From assembly GCA_019925795.1 (NCBI GenBank), contig CM034297.1, forward strand, positions 48,503,941-48,567,940: a stretch of 64,000 nucleotides of DNA, written 5' to 3'. Made by a program: the position numbers and the translations under genes. Shown here piece after piece: positions 45,186 to 57,136 of the stretch (the first letter of the stretch is position 1; every line of letters begins with the position of its first letter). The notes under the pieces were generated by a model that had not been told where the DNA came from, ran no database searches, and saw only the letters and a program-made list of their open reading frames with translations. Source of the DNA: Dendrobium chrysotoxum (lineage: Eukaryota; Streptophyta; Magnoliopsida; Asparagales; Orchidaceae).

Positions 45186-46468
45186 GAAATCTGTGGGCTC
45201 TGAAAATTTGGCCCCGGCCTCCGCTCTCTTATTTGCTTGTTTTCTTCGGGGGGAGTTTTAACAGGATAAGTTCAGGGGTAAATTTTGGAAGGCAGATGGG
45301 TTTGTAGATAAGACACTACCCAGAGATTTCACCCTCATTTTACGAGGACTCTATGATCTGAGTTCTGGTTTCCTATAGGCGCAAGCCCCTATAGTTAATT
45401 ACCCCTCCCGGTAATGAGAGAGAACTTTCGATTAAGGCTAGTCATCAATCAGATACGTATAGATACGTGCATCTGGCACATAGTAGCAACAATAGATATT
45501 TGAAACATTGAAAGTGTTGGAGAATTTGATATTTAAAATAAAAATTTCACCATCTTGCACTTAAAGCGGATGGTGGGGGAATGGATGATAGACCCGATCA
45601 AGATCCCATGGTTCCGTCGTGCCGGGCCATCGTGATCCCTGGTCTACTTAGTTAGAGGAGGTAGTCGACCCAACCTGACAGATGGATCCTTGTCGGCAGC
45701 CATGGGTTGCTTCGTCCAAGGGTACCTTGTAGACCTGGGGTGAGTGTTTGTCTAAGGGGACAAATTTGAATCCACCTTAGCTAACAGAGGGCTTTGTGCC
45801 CTATCGATCATATCCTATTGATTCATATCTCAAGGATTTGATGCCATTGGGGAGCATACGGGCTCTGGCCATAACCATAATATAATGGTGCCATTTGGCG
45901 GCAACCACCTGGTTCAGAGGGCCCCGAGTCATAACCGTTTATCCTGCAATGCCATTTGGCGGCGAAACTGCCGGTTAGAGGACTCGTACCACGTCCTTGC
46001 TGGCAAGAGTTTGTTTGAGAATGGATCCTAGTGATATTTTCGACTAGGCATTAGCTCAATGTGAGCTGAAGTAAATTTTGATTTGTCCACCTCAGCAAAC
46101 TGTTGCGGAGGGTGGATGTGTTTTGCTTTAAGTGTTTTGATAGTTGGATTTTAATTTTTAAATATTTTTAGAGTTTGGGATTTTGGAAATTTTTGTGGAG
46201 TTTTGGAGTTTTGGGTATTTGGGAATTTTTGTGGAGTTTTGGAGTTTTAGCTATTTGGGTGGTATTTGAAATGATCTGTGTGGACCCCTCCGGTTGAGAT
46301 TTACATTCAACACGGCCATCATCGGCGTACATGAGATCATTTATAATTTATTGATTAGACCCTATCAACTCTATCTACTGGTCGATAGATGATCAGGTTT
46401 CGTAGACTTTGGACCTTTGTTAGTGAATTATCTTGATTATAGGCCTTGAAGGCCTAATATGAACTGTA

Positions 46469-46509
46469 AAATAAATATCCCGATCGATCTCGCGACCGCA
46501 TATTTATTT
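46469..46509. repeat. LTR hairpin with AT-rich arms (5' LTR copy)
   Basis: AAATAAATAT (46469-46478) pairs with ATATTTATTT (46500-46509). Same as 29162-29202, arms unchanged, loop with two substitutions. Confidence 0.6.
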
Positions 46510-48820
46510 AATGGTTCGAGCCGTGTCGACTCCTATCTACCCGTATAGGAGGATCGGGCTCGAACTGGAATTCACTTATTGACCCGCGCAGCATCCCTAG
46601 ATGTCACGTGTGTACCAATAATACGCTCGCTGGGGCCCATGCTGGTTTACAGTACATCCCCTTATGTGTACCTAAGTGTATACATGTTATAGTGCACGTG
46701 CGGGGGTACTTTTAGAATATTTGTGAACGCCTTCTGTCCGCTTGCATAAATGTTGCGGATCCGGTGGCATTTTACTACGGGTTGCCCGTTACTTTATACA
46801 GGTAGATTATCGTGCACTGGTTGTTTACTTCAGGAGAACTGTAGTGCACTGACGAATCTCCTGCTTTGACTGGTAGATGTTTGTTTAGGTTGTATTTTCT
46901 TGCATTCTGCTTATGGATGATATTTAGTGTGTATGTCTGGTTTTCTACAAGGGATCATAGACACTTGCACTTGTTGCATATCCTCTGACGTTTACTTGTA
47001 GATAACATGTAGCATGCATATGGGTCTCTTTCAATGGCCCTTAGACATTTACCTTTGTCCGTAGGAATTTGTATTTTGTCAAGTATCACCTGCTCCTATC
47101 TGTAGAAGCTCGATATATTTGCTTGATGTTAGGTGATGGTTGACTATAAGGGCATCGTAATATTCGTCGCCTTTTACTGCATTCTTTATGCATTTTGTCG
47201 TAGTCTTTGGCCCACGGAATACACCCTCCACTGCTACTGGTAGATGTATTCATTCATAGACTGGAGTTAACTACAGGATACTGCATTTACTGGAGTCTTT
47301 ATGTATCTACCCATAGGTGACATATTGAACCTATGTCTATATTCGTAGAGAGACCGTATGTATTGCAGATCTTTCAAAATTATTTACAGATATTATGTGT
47401 ATTTATTTCCACAAGGAGCTCTCTGTATTTCACTGCTCGCAAGAGATATTCATGTTTACTATAATCTCCTAAATGTGCCTATAGGAGAATCGTTGTACTT
47501 GCATCATATCCACCTTTCACCAATCTCAGGTGGTTTAAAAGTGTTTGTTTGCAAGGAGGGATCTTTCACCGTCAATAAACAATGTTGCCTTCTTCAATCA
47601 ACAGGCACCATAGGGATTGTTGTAGGAGTCTATTACATTCTTTGTTTGTGCGCATTGGAGTCTTGTAGTGTGACTGTTTGTACCTCGATGTTGGTGACGA
47701 GGATGTTGCAATATCCTTCCTACAAGAACTCGTGGGTGTTCGCATTTGTTGCATCTTGATCACATTTATTTACAAGGATCAATATATTTCATGTAACATT
47801 GAGTTAACTGTTCTTGTAGCTTGAGTTCCCTCGCATACGATTCAAGCTTTGAGTTCCTTGTATATGTTTGATTCCAAGTTCAGTTTCATTCAGACTTGAA
47901 TTCATTCAAGTCTTCTATTGCCATATCGAGTTCATCCGGATTTGAATCTTATGCTTGCAAATTCAAATTTTACTTTGCATAAGTTCTTGTTATCCACATC
48001 TTGCTCCAGTTTGAGTTCAGAGTACATGTTTACGAGTCTACTGTTGACTTGTCCAAGTCCTTGTTCAAATTCAATTGAAGTTCAAACATGGTTCAGAACT
48101 TGAGTACAAGTCTTGTTGTCTAAATCAAGTTCATGTCCACATCTTGTAAGCTTCCTGCAGTCAAGCTGAAAGTTCTTGTTGGTGTTCAAACCAAGCAAGT
48201 CAAGTTTGAATTTGAGTTTGAATCCAACTAGTCCAAGTCACATTCATTTGATATTCAAATTGAGTCCAAGCTTTGTCCACTTGATACTCAAATCAAGTTC
48301 AAATCTCATGACTCATATAGTTACATTGAGTTCATTCGGATTCGAGTTAAATGCTTGCAAGTTCAAAGCTCAAATTTCACTTGATGTTGTACAGCTCGAA
48401 TTCAACATATAAGTTCAAGTTCTCTGAAGTCTTGCTCAATTCATGTTCAGATCATCATCATTTGTTCAAGTTCAATTCAACATTATCTGACTCAAAGTCG
48501 GTCTTCTTTTGTCATTCATCAGTCTAATGTCAAGTTTAAACTCAAGTCCAATCTGAGTTCAAGTTCATTGTCGTTCTGGTTTGAGTTCAGTTCAAATCAA
48601 GTCTGATGTATAGTTCATTGTGATTTGCACTAATTAAAATTCATTTGATTTCAATTTAAAATGTTTGTTCAGTTTAGGTTCATTCTCTGAATCAAGTCCT
48701 TGGTTTGTCCAAATTTCATTCAAGTTAGCTCCAAGTGGTCTTTTATTCACCCGAAATTTTGGCAGCCTCCCGGCGTCTCCCCCGTTTAGGGGAAACTACA
48801 AAAAATTGGGCCTTTCCCAC

Positions 48821-49211
48821 CACGCTTAAGAAAGCGTGTATGGTAGGTGCCCTCTTTCGAGGACACCGTGGTCGTGTAAAATCTTCAATCCCCACCACGC
48901 TTAAGAAAGCGTGTATGGGTCTTCAAATGTACCTGAAAAGGAGAGCAGTTGTTTCCCCGCAGGTACAGAGCCATGTACGGGTACTTAGGATTGTCCCCCA
49001 CCACACTAAGAAAAGCGTGTATAGGGACTACCCGCCTCGTCGTAGGTGTCGCACCGGGTTCCCTTCCCACCACGCTTAAGAAAGCGTGTATAGGTGGTTT
49101 GCCGGCTCGACACGAACGCCGAGTGCGAGATTTTGAGATCAAGGGATCGCTCACTTACCTTGTCGTAGGTGTCGTGCCGGGTTCCCTTCCCACCATGCTT
49201 AAGAAAGCGTG
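48821..49211. repeat. Array of five short hairpins (5' LTR copy)
   Basis: The same array as 31512-31907. Copies are CACGCTTAAGAAAGCGTG with two diverged units, one missing its left C-C context and one reading CATGCTT at the left arm. Confidence 0.85.
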
Positions 49212-50045
49212 TATGGGCGGTTTGCCGGCCCGACACGCATGCCGAGATAAGAGAGGGATTTTCTTTTTATTTATTAATTAATTATAATTAATTAAAACTA
49301 ATACAATTAATTATAATTTAAAAATAATTAATTATAATTAATAATTAATCATATTTAATTATATTTGATAATAATTAATTTTAAATTAAAAGTTAATTAT
49401 AATTACTTTTAATAAATTATAGTTTATTATTAATTATAATAATTAACCATAATAATTATAAACTAATTATAATTTACTTTAATTAAAACTAATTATTATT
49501 TATAATAATTAAATATAACTAAAATATTTAATTATAATTAATCGTTATTAATAATAGATAATTATAATTAAATAATAATAATAATAACGAACATGATCAT
49601 CATTAAAATTAATAATGATTGTAACTATTGCTAATATTAGAAATAACCTAATCCCTAACTTACTGTTGGCAACTAATTGAAGCCGGATGTCGGATGGGAT
49701 CTGTTTGGCTACTGAATGTGCTCGACTGGCTCTAGTGTGAGGGATAGGTCGGGTATAGGGTCTAAGTCGACGGGCTGGATTGGGAGATCGGATGAGGTTG
49801 CTTGGGAGGATCCGGCCGCAGGTCAAGGAAGGGCTTCAGGTAAAGGAGATGGAGTCGGCTTCCTGGACTGGATCGGATAGAGCAGCCGCAAGAAGAGATC
49901 GGAGCTTGGCCAGGTGTCGAGATGGGTGGGATCGGACCAGGGGCAAGGTCAAGCGGCTTGCTAGGTTCGGCCTTGGCGTCGAATAAGGGCAGGAGGTCGG
50001 TCAAGGCTAAGAGGAGGTTGGGGCTGATGCTTCTTGCGGTTAGGT

Positions 50046-50049
<4 letters not shown>

Positions 50050-50101
<52 letters not shown>
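50050..50101. repeat. (CT)n microsatellite in the 5' LTR
   Basis: About 26 CT units, shorter than in the other LTR (32753-32827). Confidence 0.95.
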
Positions 50102-50102
<1 letters not shown>

Positions 50103-50495
50103 ACGGGAGGTTTGTTTGTGAGATGTCGCAGAGAGACCAAGCAGGAAAAGGAGCTTTGGCGTCGGTCTGGAGGTCGGAGAGGAGTCGAGGTCGACGGGAA
50201 CTTGCGATGGTTTTGGGGTTTCGTGGGAGGAGAAGCAGGGAGAATGGGACGGAGAGATTGCGGGGCTTTTCGCGTGTGTGGGAAAGGGCAACGAAGAAGA
50301 GGAATTCTGCCTCGTTTTAAAGACGCGAACTTGGATGCGATCGAGGCAAAGTCTTCGCACGCGGGAGAAGTGACTGAGCGGCGCCGTTTGCAGAGGGATG
50401 GGGCACCGATTGCAGCAGGTATGTAATGATTTAAATCTTCTCATTTTTTTTTATTTTTGTATTCTGTCCTGAGGTCAACATCACAAACGAAACCT

Positions 50496-50864
50496 AACTT
50501 ATATTACCATCAATCCTATATAAAGCCTCATAATTTATGAAAAACAACCAAACATATTTTCTATCGTTCACACAAAAAATATGATAGCCATCTCATCATA
50601 TGATTTATGCATTAACATTTGAGTCAATACTTAATAAATCATTCAATATATTTTCAATCTTTCACACAAGAAGTTTGAAACTTACAGCTTAATGATTCAT
50701 GCATTATATTGAGTCAATACCTAGCAAATCATCCTATTAACTCATTATTATCTTCAAATTTTGATCTTCTTTGTGTCTTCACTTCTCAAAGTTGAGCACT
50801 ATAAGCTCTAGGAGCATTGAAGGGCTCAACATCGTGCAATATCATCAAGCTAGAAGGCTGCTTA
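50496..50864. other. No recognisable feature
   Basis: AT-rich DNA after the right end of the split MITE. Contains two similar lines ('ttgagtcaatactta' and 'ttgagtcaatacctag' near 50620 and 50710), otherwise nothing. Confidence 0.3.
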
Positions 50865-50985
50865 AGGCTTCGTTTGGGATGACTTTTTTATTGCTTTTTA
50901 AAATAGAGTTTTAGTAAAAAATTAAAATTTTTGTACTAAAACTCTGTTCTAAAAAGCAATGAAAAAGTCGTCCCAAACGAAACCT
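50865..50985. mobile_element. Foldback MITE, about 121 bp
   Basis: Near-complete palindrome: starts AGGCTTCGTTTGGGATGAC and ends with the inverse GTCGTCCCAAACGAAACCT, with arms running about 50 bp. Best-preserved copy of the family. Superfamily uncertain; flanks are TTA/AAG. Confidence 0.8.
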
Positions 50986-52409
50986 AAGTTTAATTTCTAC
51001 AAGCAACTATGCAGCACAAATATTGCAATTCAAATTGAACATCTAATACCTATAAAAATTTTAAATTATTTTATTTTATTTAAAATAATAGAATTTTATG
51101 CCACATTTTATAAAATGAACATAATGCCACTTAAAAGATTGTAAGAATAGTCATCACAAATCTTTGATACAATAGTCATATAAAAAAATGTTTTTTTTTT
51201 TTGGTGAGAACTTAGCTAATAATATGAGTAGTGATTGAGAGTAATGATAAACGCAAGAACTCATATGGAATGATAGAGTCATGTGAAATGCTTAGTTAGA
51301 ATTTATTTATTTAAAAATTAAGTATATATATATGTATGAGTAGTGATAGAGTTGATGAGCTCATATAATCAATTCACTTGACATTTGAAGTAAGGTTTTT
51401 TCATATTTAATTCATTAATCTAGTTATTTATAATAGCTTCAATATATCAATTATAATAAAAGTACCTAAAAAATGAATTTAATAGCATTTGAATCCCATT
51501 GAGCATTGAGGTCAAAACTAATAAATTTGACATCATAATGCACATATATATTGTATCATATTATATATGTACATATGTTCACATGCTTGTACATGCTTAG
51601 ACATGCGTACTAAATAGTCTTGGATGCTGATGACAACCTTTGGCAATTCGCATCCAGCCTTGCATAAATGTAACGCAGTGATTTGATGCCGAATGCTGAT
51701 TGATAGCAAAAGCTCTCAACCAGCAGATCAAATGTGAGTTATATGTTCATGCAGTAATTATGACCTCAAAAGTGGATTAGTAACATCGACAGCGACGAAG
51801 ATGTGAGAAAGTCTGGATGGCAGCGAGGAAGTTGCATCGGGAGAAGTACATTAAAGTTAAAGAGGAGGATGAAGAAAATGATATTTTTTAAATTATTTAA
51901 AATATTGAGTATTATTTAAGTAAATATGAAATTTTGAATGCTAAATATGTAAATAGAGTGATTTTAAGTGTTATAAATATAAATCTCATTAAAAGTAATG
52001 CTAATCTTTTGAGAAAAAAACCCTTAATCAAATTTTATATTATTTAAAAAACTGTTATGTATTTATTTTTAATTATCAATTTAGGTTCTTTTATGGGTGG
52101 ATGACTGGTATGAAATTGCTTTCTTTATCCAAAAATATGTTTATTATTATTACTTTATAAAATTAATTCTACTTTTTTCTTTATGTTGGAATATTGGGAT
52201 AGTAAAAAGATAATTTAATGTCTTTTATTTAATTGATGATATTAGAATGAAAAAAATAATAATAAAAGTTAGTACAATTTAGGTTAATGTAAAAAAAGCA
52301 ATAAACTATATTAGTGTCTACGGGATTGTCTCAATGATGACCGCTCGAAGAAGAATTAACATCCTCTTTGAAAAAAATGAAAGAGGTTATTGTCTCACTA
52401 AAAATAATT
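50986..52409. other. No recognisable feature
   Basis: AT-rich, short frames only, no family motifs or long repeats seen. Confidence 0.3.
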
Positions 52410-52583
52410 ATGAGCGTAAACGAGTTGAGCATCTATCTAATTGAACTAAATTTGTTTAATTCTTACTGTGCTCGAGCTCGACTCGAGCTCATTTACTAAG
52501 CTCGAGCTTAGCTCGTTAAAAAGTTTATAGAATCAAACTCGGCTCGATCATTTGAAAACTCGAGCTTCACTCATTTACACCTA
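52410..52583. mobile_element. Possible hAT-like MITE (TCGAGCTCG-rich)
   Basis: Ends TATGAGCGTAAACGAGT and, inverted, TAGGTGTAAATGAGT, with an interior of GAGCTCGACTCGAGCTC units, a pattern common in plant non-autonomous hAT elements. No clear target duplication. Confidence 0.45.
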
Positions 52584-52996
52584 AATACCAACCACAAGAT
52601 CATATATGTTTCTTCTTTTGAGTTCTCTAATTTTCTTCATTTTAGTCATGATTGTGAATCATGAATACTTCAAAAGAGCCAACCCAATGAAAATGCCATC
52701 TGACAATAGAGATGAGAACAAGTTTTTATGTCTACTAAGATTATTATGATTATACAACATTGATGATTGTCTTGTTCTAAAAGACATCCCATAGAAATTG
52801 ATTGGACTTGGCCCAATTCTATTTTTTTCAAGCCACTTAAGGTTGCCTGAGCCTAACCTGAATATTACACAGAGTTGACCTGAATCTGAATTTTTTTTTG
52901 CTAGATTAGAGCCAAGTCCAATATTAACACCTCTAAAAATCAAGCAAGCCCAAAGCATGGAACTAGGAAAAGCTAAGCACACGCTGAAACTGTTTA

Positions 52997-53352
52997 AGAC
53001 TTTATTTGGAACAACTTTTTTCCTGCACTTTGTAGTACAAATATTTTTTGTTCAAAAAACTTTAGTGCTAAAAAACTGTTTCAAAAAAGAGTAAGAAAGC
53101 TAACCTAAATGAAGTCTAAGGCTTCATTTGGGACGACTTTTTTACTGCTTCTTAAAGCAACTTCCTAGTGCAAAATTTTAAATTTCCACACTAAAAAACT
53201 GCTTAAATAAGCAGTAAGAAAGCCATCCCAAACAAAACCTTAGGCTTCGTTTAGAAAGGTTTATCATTACTTTCTAAAACTTTCTAATACAAAAATTTTT
53301 AAATAAAAATTTATTTTAAAAAGTATTAAGAAAGCTGTTTCAAAGAAAGCCT
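52997..53352. mobile_element. Three foldback MITE copies, nearly head to tail
   Basis: Copies at 52997-53117, 53119-53240 and 53242-53352 each begin with a form of AGGCTTCGTTTGGGA and end with its inverse, only one base apart. The second is well preserved; the first and third are diverged (AGACTTTATTTGGAA, AGGCTTCGTTTAGAA). Nested or repeated insertion at the same TA site would explain the spacing. Confidence 0.75.
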
Positions 53353-53564
53353 AAATCTGACTAATAAAAAAATGGAAATCATTTAAAGCAGAAATTGGTA
53401 AATAAATAAGAAAATTCACGTCAAACTTAAAAATAATGAACCCGATCAAATATTGCATATCACAAAATTATAATATGCTACTATGTGCCTTTCTAAATGA
53501 TTTTATGAGATAAATCACCATAATCCACAAATAGTAGCTCGAAAAAACATCTAAATTCATGCTA

Positions 53565-53685
53565 AGGCTTCATTTGGGATTGCTTTTTTATTGCTTCTTA
53601 AAACAACTTTTTAGTTTAAAAATTAAAATTTTTATACTAAAAACTACTTTAAGAAGCAGTAAAAAAACTGTCTCAAACAAAGCCT
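53565..53685. mobile_element. Foldback MITE copy
   Basis: AGGCTTCATTTGGGATTGC at the left and its inverse ending GTCTCAAACAAAGCCT at the right, about 121 bp. Confidence 0.75.
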
Positions 53686-53856
53686 AAAATGACAAGCAGC
53701 TTTACATGATATATTTCATATTTTCAGCACTTAAACTTTTTTTGTTTCAAATATTCCACAGTTCGTTCCTCAATAAGAGCATATTTCACTTTATACAGAA
53801 CTGAAGGATCCCATAAAACGAGATTTGCTAGAACCATACGCTCTTCCTTCACTGAA

Positions 53857-54355
53857 CTAGCATTTGAACCCTCTGCAGGCCATCAACCAAACAAGAAGTA
53901 TGAAAAAGAAGAGACCACCTGCTACCATTAGCTTGAATCTAAGGTTCTGAAGCCACATTTTTCGACGAAGCTGCCTCCCTTGTCTCTGAAAGCTGTCAGC
54001 CTGAGACAGGAAAAAAAACGGCTGATGATGGAGCTTAAGAGCCATTAAACTTGCATTCAGATTACTGCTTCTATATGATATATGAACTGTATTAATCTTA
54101 AGTATAAATTCAAAAGCTCTTAAGCCCATCCTGATGCAAATTATATTAGGATATTCTTAGAAATAAAAGAGGAATAGATGAAAGCAAACCATTATGAATG
54201 TTTTTTCTATTTCTGATGACTGCATTTTAGTTGCTAGAATTTGTGGAAAGAAGGGGAAAAACTCAGTGATATTCAATAATACAGGAAAATACCTGAAACT
54301 GTAAGCTTTCAGTCCTATCAACCAAAAGTTCAATCTTCTCCCCACGATCAAGAAC
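53857..54355 (-). CDS. VAMP72-type R-SNARE, last two exons only
   Basis: Minus-strand exons 54355-54293 (63 bp) and 54000-53857 (144 bp including stop) join in frame across GT-AG junctions. They encode VLDRGEKIELLVDRTESLQF and then QADSFQRQGRQLRRKMWLQN, a single membrane anchor (FKLMVAGGLFFFILLVWLMA) and CRGFKC. This is the C-terminal half of the SNARE motif and tail anchor of plant VAMP72 proteins. The zero-layer Arg is in LDRG. These proteins drive fusion of secretory and endosomal vesicles with the plasma membrane. The longin domain and SNARE N-terminal half are not found in the window, so either a TE-filled intron of more than 9 kb lies upstream or this is a gene fragment. Frame and splice signals are intact. 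Confidence 0.85.
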
Positions 54356-54789
54356 CTGTGGAGGGCAAGAATGAGAGGATTTTAATCTCAAGGAGTATAT
54401 GATTCAATTATACCGAGGATTCTCAAAACATTTAGCTAAGAGCTTCTGTACCCTTAAGTGAAGCAAGAAATACAAAACTGATCACCCCCGTTGATTTATT
54501 TAAACCCTTAAATCTTTCGAGCGAGCTAAGAAAATGAAAAGAACCAGCAGTGCAAGAACAGCAAGATAGGTTAAATGGCTTCAGATCATTAAAAGCAAGA
54601 TCACTCAATGCATGCTTTGCTCCCACGCTGAATTCACCAGATAGCAATTACTTGGCAACATCAATTACGTATTAAGTATATATTACTGATGCATAAAATG
54701 ATTATAAAATAATTAAAACTTAAAAAAAAAAGTAATGAACTAAACAAAAATTTCAGCTCTCAATGTTTATATAATAATTAATAATAATG

Positions 54790-55113
54790 ATAGAGAAAAG
54801 GAAATATATAGAATAGCTAAGCAACAAAACCTCTAGAGACTTTTATCAAACTAGATGTATTAGAAGCAAAAATAATAAAATCTTAATTAAAGATGGAGAC
54901 AGAAAAAAAGAAATATTATTTTGAGAAATTGTTAAATTAGAATTCAAATGGAGAAATTATTTTTGAAAAATATAAGAATAATATAACAAGATATATTCTA
55001 GATAGGTCCCAAAAGAAAATGAAGTTGAGTTGGCTCTAAAGAAGATGCATGAAGTAAGGCTTTATGTCTAGTTAAAATACAAATTGAAATTTGAAGAGTT
55101 ATAGAGGATGGTG
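54790..55113 (+). pseudogene. Decayed RTE LINE, 5' part (N-terminal RT region)
   Basis: Fragments resemble the region KLAKQRDRSSKD and then EEIVKLEFKWRNYF-like and ALKKMHEVRLYV-like pieces of the RTE protein before the RT core. It resumes after the LTR element at 57615. Highly decayed. Confidence 0.5.
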
Positions 55114-55118
55114 CAATT

Positions 55119-55571
55119 TGATAGGAAACACTAGTAAATCTCAAGTAATTCTTATCAAACTTTGAAAAAACCAAGAAAACAGTAGATAATTTGTATTATT
55201 TGATGAAAGGGAAACAGAAAATACTAAGATACAATTGATCATCTATTCAAGAGGAGGATCTATCTCTCCCAATTCTCTAGACGCCGCTAGAGCCCAAACA
55301 AAATCTAAGAGAGAACTCAAATTTCAGCCAAATTCAAGATGCCCTAACCCTAGGAAAACAAACTATTTAATGCATACAATCCAACAGGAAATCTCTAAAC
55401 GGCCCCTACATTCAAATTTCCCTCTTACATCCCTCGAAAAACCTTCTTATTCCGACTAATGGACCTCACGGTTTGAGTGGCAAACAGGGGAGGCGGAAGA
55501 GTTTCGCCTCTGTCTCCGCGAATAGGTCCTTGTATGGATTGGCTGGATCGGTCTAATGGACCGGTCTAACA
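55119..55571 (-). repeat. 3' LTR of the gag-only element
   Basis: Direct copy of 57137-57609 with a number of substitutions (for example ACTAGTAAATCTC versus TTTGTAGATCTC) and a 20-bp difference in length, so insertion is not very recent. Confidence 0.88.
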
Positions 55572-55629
55572 ATACCCTCCTCTCAAAGACCCACCTTGTC
55601 CCTAAGGTAGAAAGACGACACTCTCATCA

Positions 55630-56993
55630 ATTTTCTTGTCATCACAAATGGTGAGAACCTAACGAGTTCGGTCCTTACACTTGTACCCCAGTGTATACCT
55701 CTCGTCACATCTGAAATGAAGCCCCTTCGCCCTCTTCTCCTATAATTCTATATCTGTGAGCTTCTTGAAGTTGTCTCTAGGTCTTTCTCCTACAGTCTTT
55801 TCCTTTGAAGTCTCCCGAAGAGTATCAGGTGTTGGCTCTCTAGATGCCAAAAAGGTGTTAGTCATCCTGTACGAGCTTCCTGAGTTGTTGCCTCCCGTCC
55901 CTCTCTCCAAGTGCCTTTGATCCTCCACCAACTGAGCAAGCTCCATAGCCTCTCCCAAGTCACGATGCCTCATCACTCTAACCGCTGCGCAGATCTCTAA
56001 TTTCAGTCCCTTCATAAAGTTCCCCTCCAGTACAGTCTCCGGAAGCCAGTCCAGTCGACTAGCCAGGTACTCAAATTGCTCACGGTACTCCACCACTGTC
56101 CCCTCTTGCATCAAAGCGAAGAACTGCTCATATAAGTCCCCTCCCCTGCTGGTTTGGAAACGTTCAAACAAGTAGTCCTTAAACTCCCTCCAAGTCCATA
56201 TTGGTCGTCTCGTATCCCTCAACTGGCACCATGTTAAAGCTTTCCCTTCCAAGCACATTCTAGGTGCCGTCAATCTCTCTCCCTCTGTCAACCTGTTGAC
56301 GGTAAAGTACATTTCCACCTTGTAGATTCACCAATGGGCATCCTCTCCCTCAAAAATAGGCATCTTCAGCTTCCTCAACCTCAGATCGCCTCCATTCCCT
56401 CTGTTCCCTTCATAATTTCTCATTCCCCAAGGGGGTGGTTCCCCCCAAGTGTCCCAATCATCAAATTCTCACCTTCTCCTTTCAAATTCAGCACCCATTG
56501 GATCATAATAAATCCCTTCCCTTTCAAACACAACCCCCTTTAGTCATAATTACCCCTTTCCCTTTAAAATCCTGCCCCCCTCATCTCCAATTCAGCACCC
56601 CTTCATTCTTGCCCTACCTCCCCCCCGCCTCTCCCCATACCCTCTTCCAGACCCCTCCCTAGAAATAGGCTCTAGGGGAAATATTCTCTCTTCTCCTTTT
56701 TTAATCTCCACATCCTGATCTTCCCTTTTCCTTATTGGATTACAGTTTTCCCCGCTTCCTTGTTTGCTGGAGACTTCCCTTGGTTCTGACGACACCATTT
56801 TGGGTTGGCCCTCGAGCAACTTCTTCAACATCTCTCTTAGGATGGTAAATGTTTCATCCATCTTCTCGTGGATGGCTGAAATTTAACTTTTGACCTCTGA
56901 AAGTTGAGTGTGGAGATCTGAAATTTCCGATTTCAACTGTCCAATCTTCACTTCAAGACATTCTTCCAAAGCATCCACTTTCTTGGCCGTCAT
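55630..56993 (-). pseudogene. Ty3-gypsy-type gag of the TR-GAG element, broken
   Basis: Starts near 56993 (MTAKKVDALEECLEVK), with a coiled-coil-like N-terminus, then KMDETFTILREMLKKLLEGQ (56870-56810). The capsid part at 56318-55740 reads YFTVNRLTEGERLTAPRMCL, KALTWCQLRDTRRPIWTWRE, RFQTSRGGDLYEQFFALMQEG and GTVVEYREQFEYL, the Retrotrans_gag pattern. A degenerate zinc knuckle follows (FRCDERYTLGYKC, with one His-for-Cys change before it). Stops interrupt it near 56887 (LSEVKS then stop), at a Trp near 56330 and after DIEL. Such gag can still be needed in trans for packaging. Confidence 0.8.
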
Positions 56994-57121
56994 TGATATC
57001 CGGATTTTTGTTAGCCTAAGAAATCTGGATCTCGACCCAAAAAACAGCAAAAAACCCTTTTTTGGACAAAATTCTATTGCAGGAATTCACAAAAACAGCC
57101 CCAAAAATAGTCTAGAAAGCT

Positions 57122-57133
57122 GCTCTGATACCA
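57122..57133 (-). other. Primer-binding site of the gag-only element
   Basis: TGGTATCAGAGC, complementary to the 3' end of initiator-Met tRNA, three bases from the LTR end. Confidence 0.9.
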
Positions 57134-57136
57134 ATT

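Larger units (their letters stand above)
27893..50480 (-). mobile_element. Complete Ogre/Tat-type Ty3-gypsy LTR retrotransposon, 22.6 kb
   Basis: Two LTRs (27893-33211 and 45192-50480) in direct orientation start TGTTGACC and end CCCACA on the minus strand. They are flanked by a perfect 5-bp duplication TCACA (27888-27892 and 50481-50485). Between them, read on the minus strand: primer site, ORF1, gag, protease, RT, RNase H, second RNase H, integrase, long 3' noncoding region, purine tract. The giant size, 5-kb LTRs, ORF1 before gag and second RNase H are the marks of the Ogre group of the Tat lineage. Coding regions carry several stops, so it is not autonomous now. Confidence 0.93.
45192..50480 (-). 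repeat. 5' LTR of the Ogre-like element (5289 bp)
   Basis: Direct copy of the LTR at 27893-33211, with the same order of sub-regions: 'caagttcaa' words (about 47840-48730), five hairpins (48821-49211), an AT block (49262-49650), and a (CT)n run (50050-50101). Transcription should start in it and run leftwards. I could not place a TATA box or start with confidence. Confidence 0.93.

Noticed and set aside
52790..52970. Another hAT-like MITE (CCAATATTAACACCTCTA end)
   Set aside because: Only one terminus was convincing; no inverted partner or duplication.
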